The notes beneath the pieces were generated by a model, which saw only the letters and a list, made by a program, of their open reading frames with translations, made no database searches and was not told where the DNA came from. Position numbers and translations under genes: made by a program. A stretch of 27,926 nt of DNA, taken from positions 1 to 27,926 of the forward strand of contig JAEWBO010000003.1 of assembly GCA_023391105.1 (NCBI GenBank). The letters are read 5' to 3'. Positions 1 through 8,414 of the stretch are shown here, one piece after another. The first letter of the stretch is position 1. Each line of letters starts with the position of its first letter. Origin of the DNA: Bacillota bacterium. Its GTDB lineage: Bacteria > Bacillota > Clostridia > Christensenellales > SZUA-584.

Positions 1-92
1 GTTGGTGTCGGCGTTGGTGTTGGTGTCGGCGTTGGTGTTGGTGTCGGCGTTGGCGTGGGTATCGGTGTCGGTGTGGGCGTGGGTGTCGGCAC
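1..92. repeat. Short tandem repeat encoding a Pro-Thr linker
   Basis: The DNA is a 6-bp-based repeat with an 18-bp higher-order period (GTTGGTGTTGGTGTCGGC on the plus strand). On the minus strand it encodes alternating Pro and Thr, with one Ile interruption near position 61. It continues past the left edge. Such tracts are prone to length change by slippage and usually form extended, O-glycosylatable linkers in surface proteins. Confidence 0.85.
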
Positions 93-2069
93 CGCGTTGA
101 TAACAACTATAAACGTCTTCGTGGCTAAACCTGCGCTGTTTTCCGCTTTCACGGTAAAGCTGAAGGAACCATCTTTAGTCGGTGTGCCGGATAGGACACC
201 GCCGCTTGAAAGCGTCAGGCCGGTCGGTAAGCTGCCGCTGTTTATACTCCATGTAATAGGCGCATCGCCCGTGGCTGTAAATGTCTGGCTATATGCGTTG
301 CCCACCTTACCGTTTGCCAAGGATATCGTGGTAATCGTTGGGGCGTTGCCATATCCCGCCGTCAGCACCACCCCGGTGGTAAGAGTCGGCGTTGCTCCCG
401 GCATATAAAATTTGCCTGTGGTGTCATACCAGCCGAGTGTACCTGTGCCGCTTCCGGTATAGGTAAAGCCGTTTGCAGCCGTTATTTCCGGTAAAGCCAG
501 CGTCCCCGAGTATACCACACACGCTGCGGTCAGCGTTCCGTCGCCCAGCGTACCGTTGCTGCCCATATTGAAGGATACGGTTTTCAAACCGCTAGACCCC
601 AGTGCGGCAGGATTCAGAATTTCCAGGGTAGGGCGGAAGCCCAATTCAGGATCCTTTATAGAAGCCGGACAAGCATACCAGTAGTCGGGTGAATCATAGC
701 CCCAAATCACTTTCGCACTATAATACGCATCCTGTGCCCAAGAAAACATATCTAGGTAATTATGAATATAACTGCCCTTCATCAGAATCTGACACCATTC
801 ACTGTCGTTATCATTACCTGCCGATAAGCAGCGCAGAAGATACGGCACACCTTTGGTCGTATAATTGCTGCCGAATATCAATCCTGCAGTGTTCAGAGTA
901 TTCCATGACACATTCACACTCATGGTGTGGTCAGCCAAAAAGAGGCTGCGGCTGCTTACGGGTTCTCCGCCGGATATGCTGGTAAGAGAATATGCGTCCA
1001 CCGATCCCACATAGGTAAACGGCACCCATTTGAGGCTTGTATCAGGTAAAGATGGGTTAATATCTCCCTCGCTGACAACGATACCTGACAGATCGAAATA
1101 GCAGGTTGTTCCGGCGGGCAGGTTGAATTGCTCATGGGGTGTGCTTGACAAAACCGTAACAGATGCCTCGCCTGTCACGCTGGGATCCGCGACCGATGTG
1201 GCCGTGACAGTGAGAACCGCATGAGATTCGCCCGGCGCGACAGTGAGAACACCGTCAAAGATACTGGTACCGGGAACGCCGTTCACACTCCATGTCACAT
1301 TCGGGCTGAAGATGCCCGTTCCGTTGACATTGGCTGAGAAGGTCATCGTCCCGCCTTTTGCCACATCCGCAGTCAGCGGGCTGACCAACACCTCTGTTAT
1401 TGTCGCCGCAGTCGGGTCTATATGGGCACCCGAGGGAAGGCCAGTGCTCGAAGTCAGCTCAAAACCATAAAGCGACTGCGTACCCTTGGGAACGATGACT
1501 GATTCAACAGCCGCTCCTGAAAAAACTAAGGCGTTTATGTTCGGCGGATTTAAACCAAGAAAGGTGACTGTGGTTAAATTCGTACACCCCTCGAACGCTC
1601 GATCCCAAATTTGAAGCACGCTTGCGGGAATCGTCACTGAGGAAAGACCCGTGCCCGAAAACGCACTGATGCCGATCCCGGTTACGCCATCCGGAAGGCT
1701 GATCGAGTTAAGCCCGCTGCAGCCTTGAAATGCAAAATTGCCGATATCCGTTACGCTGCTCGGAATACTGACATCAGTAAGACCGGTACAGCCCGCAAAC
1801 GCTTGATAGCCTATGCCTGTGACTGTATACGTCACAGAGTTATATGAAACCACATCCGGAATGGCATAAGTAGCTCCGGTATAACCATTTTGCAACACCT
1901 GAGCTGTACCGGTGCCGGATAAGGCGTCCTCCGTCAGTACCTTGAATTTTAAACCGCTGCCTGTATCCTCGAATTCATCGTCCACTGCCGCTGTCGCGGG
2001 AGACGGCATAAAGGCAAAAGCCATACACACAGCCAACAATAGACTGACCACTTTGATTATTGCTTTCAT
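1..2069 (-). CDS. BspA-like leucine-rich-repeat surface protein, 3' end outside window
   Basis: This is an open frame of 689 codons from an ATG at 2069 to the left edge without a stop, so the C-terminus is missing. The first ~28 residues form a signal peptide: a Lys-containing start, a hydrophobic core and an Ala-rich cleavage region. BspA/LRR_5-type repeats follow (about residues 55-150) with the pattern AFxGCxxLxxVxIPxSVTxIG. Next come a Big_2-like Ig domain (about 190-290), a region with a GFRPTLEI motif resembling clostridial surface-protein domains (about 300-500), and a putative Ig domain of He_PIG type (about 585-660) with the motif SGTPT. The visible end is a Pro-Thr linker, typical before a wall anchor or another domain. 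Such proteins are exported and often adhesive; binding target unknown. A GAGGGAA ribosome site precedes the ATG. Family call is firm; function is inferred. Confidence 0.85.
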   Translation of the reverse strand, partial: MKAIIKVVSLLLAVCMAFAFMPSPATAAVDDEFEDTGSGLKFKVLTEDALSGTGTAQVLQNGYTGATYAIPDVVSYNSVTYTVTGIGYQAFAGCTGLTDVSIPSSVTDIGNFAFQGCSGLNSISLPDGVTGIGISAFSGTGLSSVTIPASVLQIWDRAFEGCTNLTTVTFLGLNPPNINALVFSGAAVESVIVPKGTQSLYGFELTSSTGLPSGAHIDPTAATITEVLVSPLTADVAKGGTMTFSANVNGTGIFSPNVTWSVNGVPGTSIFDGVLTVAPGESHAVLTVTATSVADPSVTGEASVTVLSSTPHEQFNLPAGTTCYFDLSGIVVSEGDINPSLPDTSLKWVPFTYVGSVDAYSLTSISGGEPVSSRSLFLADHTMSVNVSWNTLNTAGLIFGSNYTTKGVPYLLRCLSAGNDNDSEWCQILMKGSYIHNYLDMFSWAQDAYYSAKVIWGYDSPDYWYACPASIKDPELGFRPTLEILNPAALGSSGLKTVSFNMGSNGTLGDGTLTAACVVYSGTLALPEITAANGFTYTGSGTGTLGWYDTTGKFYMPGATPTLTTGVVLTAGYGNAPTITTISLANGKVGNAYSQTFTATGDAPITWSINSGSLPTGLTLSSGGVLSGTPTKDGSFSFTVKAENSAGLATKTFIVVINAVPTPTPTPTPIPTPTPTPTPTPTPTPTPTP

Positions 2070-2215
2070 ATTAGATTCCCTCGCTTGGCCTATCGTTAAT
2101 TTCAGGCATTTGAGTTTTTATCATCCGTTTTTGATTGAGCTTTTTTGACAACAAGTCCACTTTTTCCAGAATAGTAACACATAATGTTTTGTCATACATC
2201 ACACCAAAGTTGTGC

Positions 2216-2248
2216 ACAAAAAAAGATACATGCTCAAATGCAAGTATC
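2216..2248 (-). terminator. Rho-independent terminator after the LuxR-family gene
   Basis: On the minus strand a hairpin with arms GATACtTGC and GCAtGTATC (one T-T mismatch, loop ATTTGA) is followed by seven T's. It lies about 30 bases after the stop at 2277 and upstream of the surface-protein gene, separating the two units. The rest of 2070-2276 is the leader of the surface-protein gene; I see no convincing -35/-10 pair there. Confidence 0.75.
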
Positions 2249-2276
2249 TCTATCTGGTTCCTTTATGCCCGCTTGG

Positions 2277-4865
2277 TTACAGCAGTCTCAGATCCCGAAC
2301 CAGCTTAATGCACTGGGCGCGGTTTTTGAGGCCCAGCTTGCCGTAAATGTTCCCCGTATGTGTCTTAACCGTCCAGAGGCTGATACCAAGTTTATCACCA
2401 ATCTCTTGATTTGTTGCTGCGTTTACTATAAGCTCCAGCACCTTTCTCTCCTGCGCCGTGAGTTGCTCCAACACCTTTTCTGTTATTCCCTCAGCGACCA
2501 TGTCCTGTGCGCTGAGCGTTGGCAGCAGACTTTCGGGCATCTGTTTCAGCAGGCCGCCGGCAAACACCTTGCGTTCTTTTAGAAGGTGCCCTTGCGACTG
2601 CTTGCCCCTCGACTTGATGTAAGCCCTGAGAACCTGAGCCATGGGCGCCAGTTCATCAATATAGCTTCTGACGTACCCTTCCTTTAGCCCAATCTCCAGC
2701 GATTCATCGATATATTTGAATGCAAGGCGCAAATGGTTCTCCCTGAAAGCAAGTAAAGCCAATATGTTCAGCACCTCCACCCGGCTGTGTGGCCGCTTGT
2801 GATTCCCGGTAAACGCAAGGAGTCTCTGCAGTAAAATCTGCGCATCCTGTGTTTGGCCGAGCGACATCAGAGTCCTCGCATAGACAATCAATTCAAACTC
2901 CCTGGTTTTGTTAAGCTCCGTGAATATATTAAGCTTTCCTGTGCAACACCATTCTTGCACCTTATCCGTGTGTCCAATATCAAGATACAGTTTACAGCGA
3001 AAGGCTTCAAGCAAATACAGCCAGTGCGTCTTTCCGATGCCCCGGAGCTGCTTCTCATATTCCTCCAGTACCGCGAAAGCGCCCGATATATCGCCGTAGG
3101 CCCGTTTAAACCGGACAATATCCACCATAGCCGGGATAAGAGCTCCGAGACAATTTGCTTCCAGCGCCTCTTCCAGTGCGCTGAGCAAATAGGGAAGAGC
3201 TTCCTCCAGCCGGTTGCATTCATACAGATATTCTCCAATGGCTAAAGGTGCATATCCGGGATTTTTAGAAATCATCCCCCGATAGCTTTCAGTCATCCTA
3301 TCAAAATTGTCTGGAGCTTCTTTGAACAAATCCGTCAGTCTGTATATCGGGCAGCGAAAAAAGTAAATATCCGATAAATTAAAATCATAGAATTCCGGCA
3401 TTTTATAATATTTTCCGCCGTCGTTCTCAGCCGCTGATAAAAGCATCGGAAGAAACTCAATTTTACCTTCCCGAACCAACAGGTTGGCCTCAACCATCGT
3501 GCATACTGTTTGGCTGTAACTGCTCCATTCCGGGCCGGAGGCGTAAGGATAGTTATCCTTTAGGACTTTCATTCTATCTACCCACTGCCTTGACACATCA
3601 TAGAGATCCATTTGCGCGTAATACGCGGCATAAATCGCGGCAATTTTGAAGCTGTTATCCCGAAATTCGGCAGGCAGGCGCTTAACCCAATCCATCAGTC
3701 TGCCAAAATCACTTTTGTCGATTAAGTGGTCAATCTGATGTTCAATCAATTCAAAGGCTTGGTTATATGCCCCACCGCGCAGCAGATATTCAATGGCTTC
3801 CGGAAGCAATCCCTGCTGTTTATACCAGAGCCCCGCGTTGCTGTTCAGCTCTGGAATTTTTTTTGAATAGGTTTCCTCAAGCAGCTCCTGAAGGAAGCTT
3901 TTGAAAAGATGATGATACCTGTATGTCTTTTCCCGTCCGTCCATGTCAAGAAGAAAGCCGTTCTTTTCATAGATTTCCTTTAGCAGACGACGTCCGTTTT
4001 TATTACCCGTAACGGCGTCACACAGCTCTTCCGACAAGGTATCTAAAATGGAGGTTTTCATAGCGAAGGCTATTCTTTCATGCGGCCAAACGCTAATCAC
4101 CTCATGTTTAAGATACTGCGCCATATCCCAGCTGGATCGTGTGAGAGCGGCAATGATATCGTTCCCAAAACCCACATCCTCCATCGACATGGCAACCGCA
4201 ACCAAAGCCGCTGCCCAGCCTTCCGTGAAAATCTGCACCCTATTAAGATCATCGTTTTCCAGTGTATAGCCCCTTGCCTGAAAAAAACGAAAAATATCCT
4301 CAGCTTCAAAGCGCAGATCCTCCTCCTCCAGCCGCTGTATCTGCCATTTGATTCGATGCCTGGCCAGTCTAAGCTCAGGCGGTGTCCGGCTGATGAAAAT
4401 CAAATGCATTTTTGCGGGCAGATAATCGATCAGATATGAAAGTCCTGTGAGAATCGAGAATGAATCAATCAGATGGAGATCGTCCAGCACAAGCAGAAAG
4501 TCGGACTTAACCTGCGATAGCCGGTCTATAAGGATATCGATATGGATATTGGCTTTTATCAGTTCCTCTGAGGAGAAAACATATTCCGTATCCTTGGTAA
4601 TGCCTTCAGCAATATGCTCCAGAGAGGCGCAGACATATTGCCAGAATGTTGAAGTATCATTGTCGTTAGCGTCAAGTGATACCCAGGCTGATGGCAGTCT
4701 GCATTTATTAAGCCAGTCAAGAACTGCGGTGGTCTTTCCATATCCTGCGGGCGCTGTGACCTGGGTCAACTTATATTCCTGCGCATGTCCCAGCTTTGTA
4801 AGCAGCTTATCTCTGCTGACAGTATTCTTATTGATGGCAGGCGCATGCAGCTTGACCCTTAGCAA
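2277..4865 (-). CDS. MalT/LAL-type ATP-dependent LuxR-family transcriptional regulator
   Basis: This 862-residue cytoplasmic regulator has the usual length and layout of the MalT/LAL family. An N-terminal STAND-type ATPase has a Walker A at residues 38-46 (APAGYGKTT) and a Walker B at about 123-129 (FLLVLDD). A long helical, TPR-like middle (about 350-770) probably senses a ligand or partner. A C-terminal LuxR helix-turn-helix (about 797-855) has the motifs LTAQERKVLELI and TVKTHTGNIYGKL. The start is TTG at 4865, chosen because AAAGGAGG lies seven bases upstream. The gene stands alone between two terminated or broken units. Its target is unknown; the downstream surface protein, the only intact gene immediately following, is a candidate. 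Confidence 0.88.
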   Translation of the reverse strand: MLRVKLHAPAINKNTVSRDKLLTKLGHAQEYKLTQVTAPAGYGKTTAVLDWLNKCRLPSAWVSLDANDNDTSTFWQYVCASLEHIAEGITKDTEYVFSSEELIKANIHIDILIDRLSQVKSDFLLVLDDLHLIDSFSILTGLSYLIDYLPAKMHLIFISRTPPELRLARHRIKWQIQRLEEEDLRFEAEDIFRFFQARGYTLENDDLNRVQIFTEGWAAALVAVAMSMEDVGFGNDIIAALTRSSWDMAQYLKHEVISVWPHERIAFAMKTSILDTLSEELCDAVTGNKNGRRLLKEIYEKNGFLLDMDGREKTYRYHHLFKSFLQELLEETYSKKIPELNSNAGLWYKQQGLLPEAIEYLLRGGAYNQAFELIEHQIDHLIDKSDFGRLMDWVKRLPAEFRDNSFKIAAIYAAYYAQMDLYDVSRQWVDRMKVLKDNYPYASGPEWSSYSQTVCTMVEANLLVREGKIEFLPMLLSAAENDGGKYYKMPEFYDFNLSDIYFFRCPIYRLTDLFKEAPDNFDRMTESYRGMISKNPGYAPLAIGEYLYECNRLEEALPYLLSALEEALEANCLGALIPAMVDIVRFKRAYGDISGAFAVLEEYEKQLRGIGKTHWLYLLEAFRCKLYLDIGHTDKVQEWCCTGKLNIFTELNKTREFELIVYARTLMSLGQTQDAQILLQRLLAFTGNHKRPHSRVEVLNILALLAFRENHLRLAFKYIDESLEIGLKEGYVRSYIDELAPMAQVLRAYIKSRGKQSQGHLLKERKVFAGGLLKQMPESLLPTLSAQDMVAEGITEKVLEQLTAQERKVLELIVNAATNQEIGDKLGISLWTVKTHTGNIYGKLGLKNRAQCIKLVRDLRLL

Positions 4866-4921
4866 TTAACCGCCTCCTTTATATTGTATAATCTGTCAAA
4901 ACATATCCAAGCGCGTCATGC

Positions 4922-5494
4922 TTATGCTTCGGCACCTTCAAGTGCCCGGTCCTCTGCCGTTATACGGGATTTCTCCAGCGCGCTGTACTCCACCTTGCCC
5001 ACTAGCGTTGTGGGGAGCTTGTCGCGGAACTCGATGGCACGCGGCACACTCCATTTGATAAGGTGCTTGCTGCAATGCTTTTGAAGAGCTTTCTTAATTT
5101 CGTCCGAAGCCCTTGATGGGTCTTCGAGAACAACGTATGCCTTGACGCTTGTCATCTGATAATCATCCGGCACGCCCACGACGCGCGACCTGAACGAGTT
5201 CGTACGTCTCCAGCACCTGCTCTGCCTGCATGGGATATACGTTCACGCCGGATACCTTGAGCATGCGCTTCTCCCTGCTTTTGAAATAAAGGTAACCGTC
5301 TTCATCCATGAAGCCGATGTCGCCCGAATAGAGCCACCGCCTTCGGCTTTCTTTTTTTCAATGTATGCCAGAAGGTTTTCAACATCGAGAGCTGTGCTGA
5401 AATAAACGAGTGATTCTGTCCTGCTGCGTATCATATAGGGAAACATTGCATTAAGCGCATGCACCTTTACGACACGCCCATCTCTTTTCGCCAT
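4922..5494 (-). pseudogene. Fused remnant: E2-like acyltransferase 5' end joined to acyl-CoA ligase 3' end
   Basis: The gene opens with a good ribosome site (GAGAGG) and ATG at 5494. About 52 codons match the N-terminus of standalone E2-like acyltransferases (MPY/MIRSRTES region, then IEKKKAEG). Around 5340 the homology switches, in another frame, to the C-terminal part of an AMP-forming acyl-CoA ligase: SGDIGFMDEDGYLYFKSREK, then LKVSGVNVYPMQAEQVLETY. A second frame change near 5187 leads into the AMP-binding C-terminal domain (VVGVPDDYQ to the TAA at 4922), including the catalytic-lysine region GKVEYSAL. The simplest reading is a deletion between two neighbouring genes followed by indels. 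No functional enzyme is expected. The upstream frame alone would make an 83-residue product with a nonsense tail. Confidence 0.8.
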
Positions 5495-5554
5495 ATGTAT
5501 ACCTCTCAGTTATGAAAAACGAGTGATTACATAAATTAATATATCGTAATATAT

Positions 5555-5614
5555 ATTAATATGCAATAAGCCTAAAACAAGCTTGAAGACGCTTCGAATC
5601 TATTGCATATTAAT
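5555..5614. repeat. Perfect 14-bp inverted repeat in an AT-rich intergenic region
   Basis: ATTAATATGCAATA at 5555-5568 is matched exactly by its reverse complement at 5601-5614. The 32-base spacer contains a smaller GAAG/CTTC hairpin. It lies in the 254-bp gap between the decayed ligase gene and the stop of the E3 gene. It could be the 3' end structure of the dehydrogenase operon, a regulator site, or the trace of a small mobile element; the sequence does not decide. The rest of 5495-5748 is AT-rich and otherwise featureless. Confidence 0.6.
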
Positions 5615-5748
5615 TAAAATATTCATACTTTTATTGAGAATACACACTTAAATCACTGAATGCATAAGAATACATTTGATGCTGGATAATATTAATAATT
5701 AACACCCTATCTGAGTTCTGAACTTTCCGTATAATGAAAATGGTAAAG

Positions 5749-7464
5749 CTATATGTGAATCGCACCTTTCGAACAACCTAAGAACGCCTCCATAACGGCT
5801 TCAGAAAGAGTTGGGTGCGCGTGAACCGTTGAGCCAATGTATCCTGCGGTGCTCTCAAGTCTCATCGCGATCGATACTTCATGTATCAAAGTTGATGCTT
5901 CCGGTCCGATAATGTGCACGCCAAGTATCTCACCAAATCTTTCATCATAAACGACCTTCACAAAACCTTCGGATTCTCCCATCGTCAACGCTTTTCCGTT
6001 CGCCGCAAACGGAAACTTGAATACGCCTGGGGTTATCCCTTTCGCCTGTGCCTGTTTCTCTGTCATCCCCACATACGCGATTTCCAGATCAGTAAATATA
6101 CAAGAAGGGACGAGCTTCTCCTCAATCTCAGTCCTGCCTCCGAACATGCACTCGACTGCGGTCACCCCTTGCTCAGAGGCCGCATGCGCCAGCTGGAAAA
6201 TGCCTGTCATATCACCGATAGCGTAAACGCTTTTTAAGCTTGTGCACATGAACGAATCCACTTTGACAAACCCTTTGGCAGAGCGCTCTAGCCCCAGTCC
6301 CTCAAATGCCTGATCTTCGACCGTTCTGCCGACAGCTTCAAGTATCATCTCACATTCGATGGCACTGCCATCCGAAAGCTTTACGCTATAAGCTTTTTCG
6401 TCCTTCTCGACAGCTTCCGCCGTTACCGATATCAAAATCCCGATCCCGTTCCTTTTCATATGATCCGCAAGAAGCTCCGATATTTCCGTATCAGCCATCG
6501 CAAGTATCGTCGGAAGCATCTCCACGATTGTCACCTTGCTGCCAAAAGCGTTCATTATGCAGCCAATCTCGCAGCCTATTATGCCGCCGCCTACAATAAC
6601 CACCGACTTGGGAAGCTCTTTCAACCCCATAAGCTTGTCTGTGTCGTAAATCTCTACTCCCGCGTCAACGTTCTTAAGCACGCAGGCCGGTTTGCCGCCC
6701 GTCGCGAGTATTGTGTACCTGCAGGTTATTTTCTTGTCTCCCACATTAACTTCATGTTCTTTGGACATTGTGCCGATGCCGTAAATCACGTCAACCTTGT
6801 TCTTTTTCAAAAGCCCGGAAACCCCATCGGTCAATTGCTGAACGATCCTGTCTTTGCGTTTCATCACAGCCGTAAAATCTAGCTCCGCTCCCTTGACCTT
6901 GAACCCGTATTCCTCGGCGTTAACAAGCTTGCGCCATTGTTGAGCGCTGGTATACATCGCTTTGGTCGGTATACATCCGCGGTTTAAGCATGTGCCGCCG
7001 ACTGTATCCTTTTCGATCAATACCGTTTTCGCACCCAACTGCGCCGCACGGATCGCCGCGACATAACCGCCCGGGCCGCCTCCGATCACCGCAAGGTCAT
7101 AATCATACTTCGTATCATCCGATACAAGAGGCTGCGACTGCGATTTTGTCTCCGAACTGTCGGCATGAGACGGCTTTGATTGGCTGGCCGTGCTTTCCGC
7201 TCCGGCGATCTCCGGAACGGCTTCCCCCGCCTCGCCGATGTAAGCAATCTTGGTATCACAAGATACAGTATCGCCTTCATGAAAATATTTTTTGAGAAGA
7301 ATCCCGCCGTATATGGCATCCACCTCGAGCGTGGTTTTATCCGTTTCCACCTCAAATATGTCATCGCCTTTTTCTATTTTTTCGCCTTCATTCTTAAGCC
7401 ACTTGACGATCTTGCCCTCTGTCATCGTCATACCAAGCTTAGGCATCAGTATAAAGCTTCCCAT
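5749..7464 (-). CDS. acoL: Dihydrolipoyl dehydrogenase (E3) with N-terminal lipoyl domain
   Basis: This 571-residue flavoprotein reoxidises dihydrolipoamide with NAD+ in a 2-oxoacid/acetoin dehydrogenase complex. Residues 1-77 form a lipoyl domain with the modified lysine at about 43 (ETDKTTLEV). An Ala/Ser/Lys-rich hinge (about 85-115) leads to the FAD-binding GGGPGG at 128-133. The redox cysteines are C159 and C164 (GGTCLNRGC), the NAD-binding GGGIIGCE follows, and the C-terminal His-Glu pair is in HAHPTLSE (about 548-555). It starts one base after the E2 stop with ribosome site GGAGGAG, as last gene of the operon. Because E2 has no lipoyl domain, this is the only lipoyl carrier seen here. 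The E3 call is firm; assignment to acetoin rather than another substrate is inferred from the operon. Confidence 0.92.
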   Translation of the reverse strand: MGSFILMPKLGMTMTEGKIVKWLKNEGEKIEKGDDIFEVETDKTTLEVDAIYGGILLKKYFHEGDTVSCDTKIAYIGEAGEAVPEIAGAESTASQSKPSHADSSETKSQSQPLVSDDTKYDYDLAVIGGGPGGYVAAIRAAQLGAKTVLIEKDTVGGTCLNRGCIPTKAMYTSAQQWRKLVNAEEYGFKVKGAELDFTAVMKRKDRIVQQLTDGVSGLLKKNKVDVIYGIGTMSKEHEVNVGDKKITCRYTILATGGKPACVLKNVDAGVEIYDTDKLMGLKELPKSVVIVGGGIIGCEIGCIMNAFGSKVTIVEMLPTILAMADTEISELLADHMKRNGIGILISVTAEAVEKDEKAYSVKLSDGSAIECEMILEAVGRTVEDQAFEGLGLERSAKGFVKVDSFMCTSLKSVYAIGDMTGIFQLAHAASEQGVTAVECMFGGRTEIEEKLVPSCIFTDLEIAYVGMTEKQAQAKGITPGVFKFPFAANGKALTMGESEGFVKVVYDERFGEILGVHIIGPEASTLIHEVSIAMRLESTAGYIGSTVHAHPTLSEAVMEAFLGCSKGAIHI

Positions 7465-7465
7465 G

Positions 7466-8404
7466 TTACTCCTCCGTTTCCATACTTGCGGGGTTTTCTA
7501 TGATCTCTTTTAGCTGCTTTATAAACGCCCCGCTTACCGCACCATCAATATGCCTGTGGTCCGATGTCAGGCTAATCCCCATCATGGGGCGTATGCCGAT
7601 GTTTCCGTCAACCGGCACGACTTTTTCCACGATCGTCCCTACACCAAGTATCGCTGATTCGGGCAGATTGATAATCGGTGTGAAATATTCGACCGGATAT
7701 CCGCCCATATTTGATATCGTGAACGTACCGCCTGTATACTCTTCGGGCAGCAGCTTGCCGGACCTGGCTTTATTCACCAGTCTGTTCCGCTCCGCTGTGA
7801 TTTCGTATAATGTTTTTTTATCCGCATTCTTGATGTTCGGAACGATCAGCCCATCCTCTAGCGCGACAGCCAGCCCGATATTGATGTCTTTGTGGACGGT
7901 GATCTGCGTTTTGCCGAAAGTCGAATTGAGCCGCATATTGCCGCGAAGAGCCATCGCTGCCGCTTTGATCAAAAGATCCGAATACGTCGGCTTAGCTTCT
8001 CCGCGCGCAACGCACTTTTCCGTATATGACGCCAGATACAACTTAAGCGCGTACGCGCAAACACTGGCGTGCGACGTATATTGCGGTGCTGTATCAAGGC
8101 TCTCCTTCATGCGCCGCGCGATAACGTCGCGCATTCCGCTCACCGCTATCAGCGTACGATCTCCATCCTTTAAGCGCAGGATGTCAGCTTTCGTGACACG
8201 CCCCGCCGATTCTATTTCGCCGATATCAACGCCATAGTAAGCGGCATATGCTTTGGCAAGTGGTGTTGCGCCTTTATCTCTCACTTGAAGCACATCGGAA
8301 AGCTGAATATACCCGCTTTCTCCCGTCCCAAAGATTTTCCCCAGATCGACTCGCCGCTCCTTCGCTGCGCGTCTCGCGGCCGGTGTCGCCATGACTTTCT
8401 GCAT
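7466..8404 (-). CDS. acoC: Dihydrolipoamide acyltransferase (E2) lacking a lipoyl domain
   Basis: This is the catalytic acyltransferase core of the complex, moving an acyl group from lipoamide to CoA. At 312 residues it is short for an E2. It begins directly with a peripheral subunit-binding domain (about 5-37, ATPAARRAAKERRVDL), followed by a second one (about 46-77, ATPLAKAYAAYYGVDIGEI). The catalytic domain ends in DHRHIDGA, with catalytic His about 283 and Asp about 287. No lipoyl domain precedes it: the E1beta stop is only 10 bases upstream of the ATG, and AAGGAG precedes that ATG. The lipoyl group must come from the E3-fused domain or from elsewhere. Acetoin dehydrogenase E2 is the best guess by context; other 2-oxoacid dehydrogenase E2s are possible. 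Confidence 0.88.
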   Translation of the reverse strand: MQKVMATPAARRAAKERRVDLGKIFGTGESGYIQLSDVLQVRDKGATPLAKAYAAYYGVDIGEIESAGRVTKADILRLKDGDRTLIAVSGMRDVIARRMKESLDTAPQYTSHASVCAYALKLYLASYTEKCVARGEAKPTYSDLLIKAAAMALRGNMRLNSTFGKTQITVHKDINIGLAVALEDGLIVPNIKNADKKTLYEITAERNRLVNKARSGKLLPEEYTGGTFTISNMGGYPVEYFTPIINLPESAILGVGTIVEKVVPVDGNIGIRPMMGISLTSDHRHIDGAVSGAFIKQLKEIIENPASMETEE

Positions 8405-8414
8405 GTCTCACTCC

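Noticed and set aside
55..408. Plus-strand frame beginning with a Gly-Val repeat
   Set aside because: It is the complement of the Pro-Thr repeat and Ig domain of the minus-strand surface protein, which has a signal peptide and continuous domain homology.
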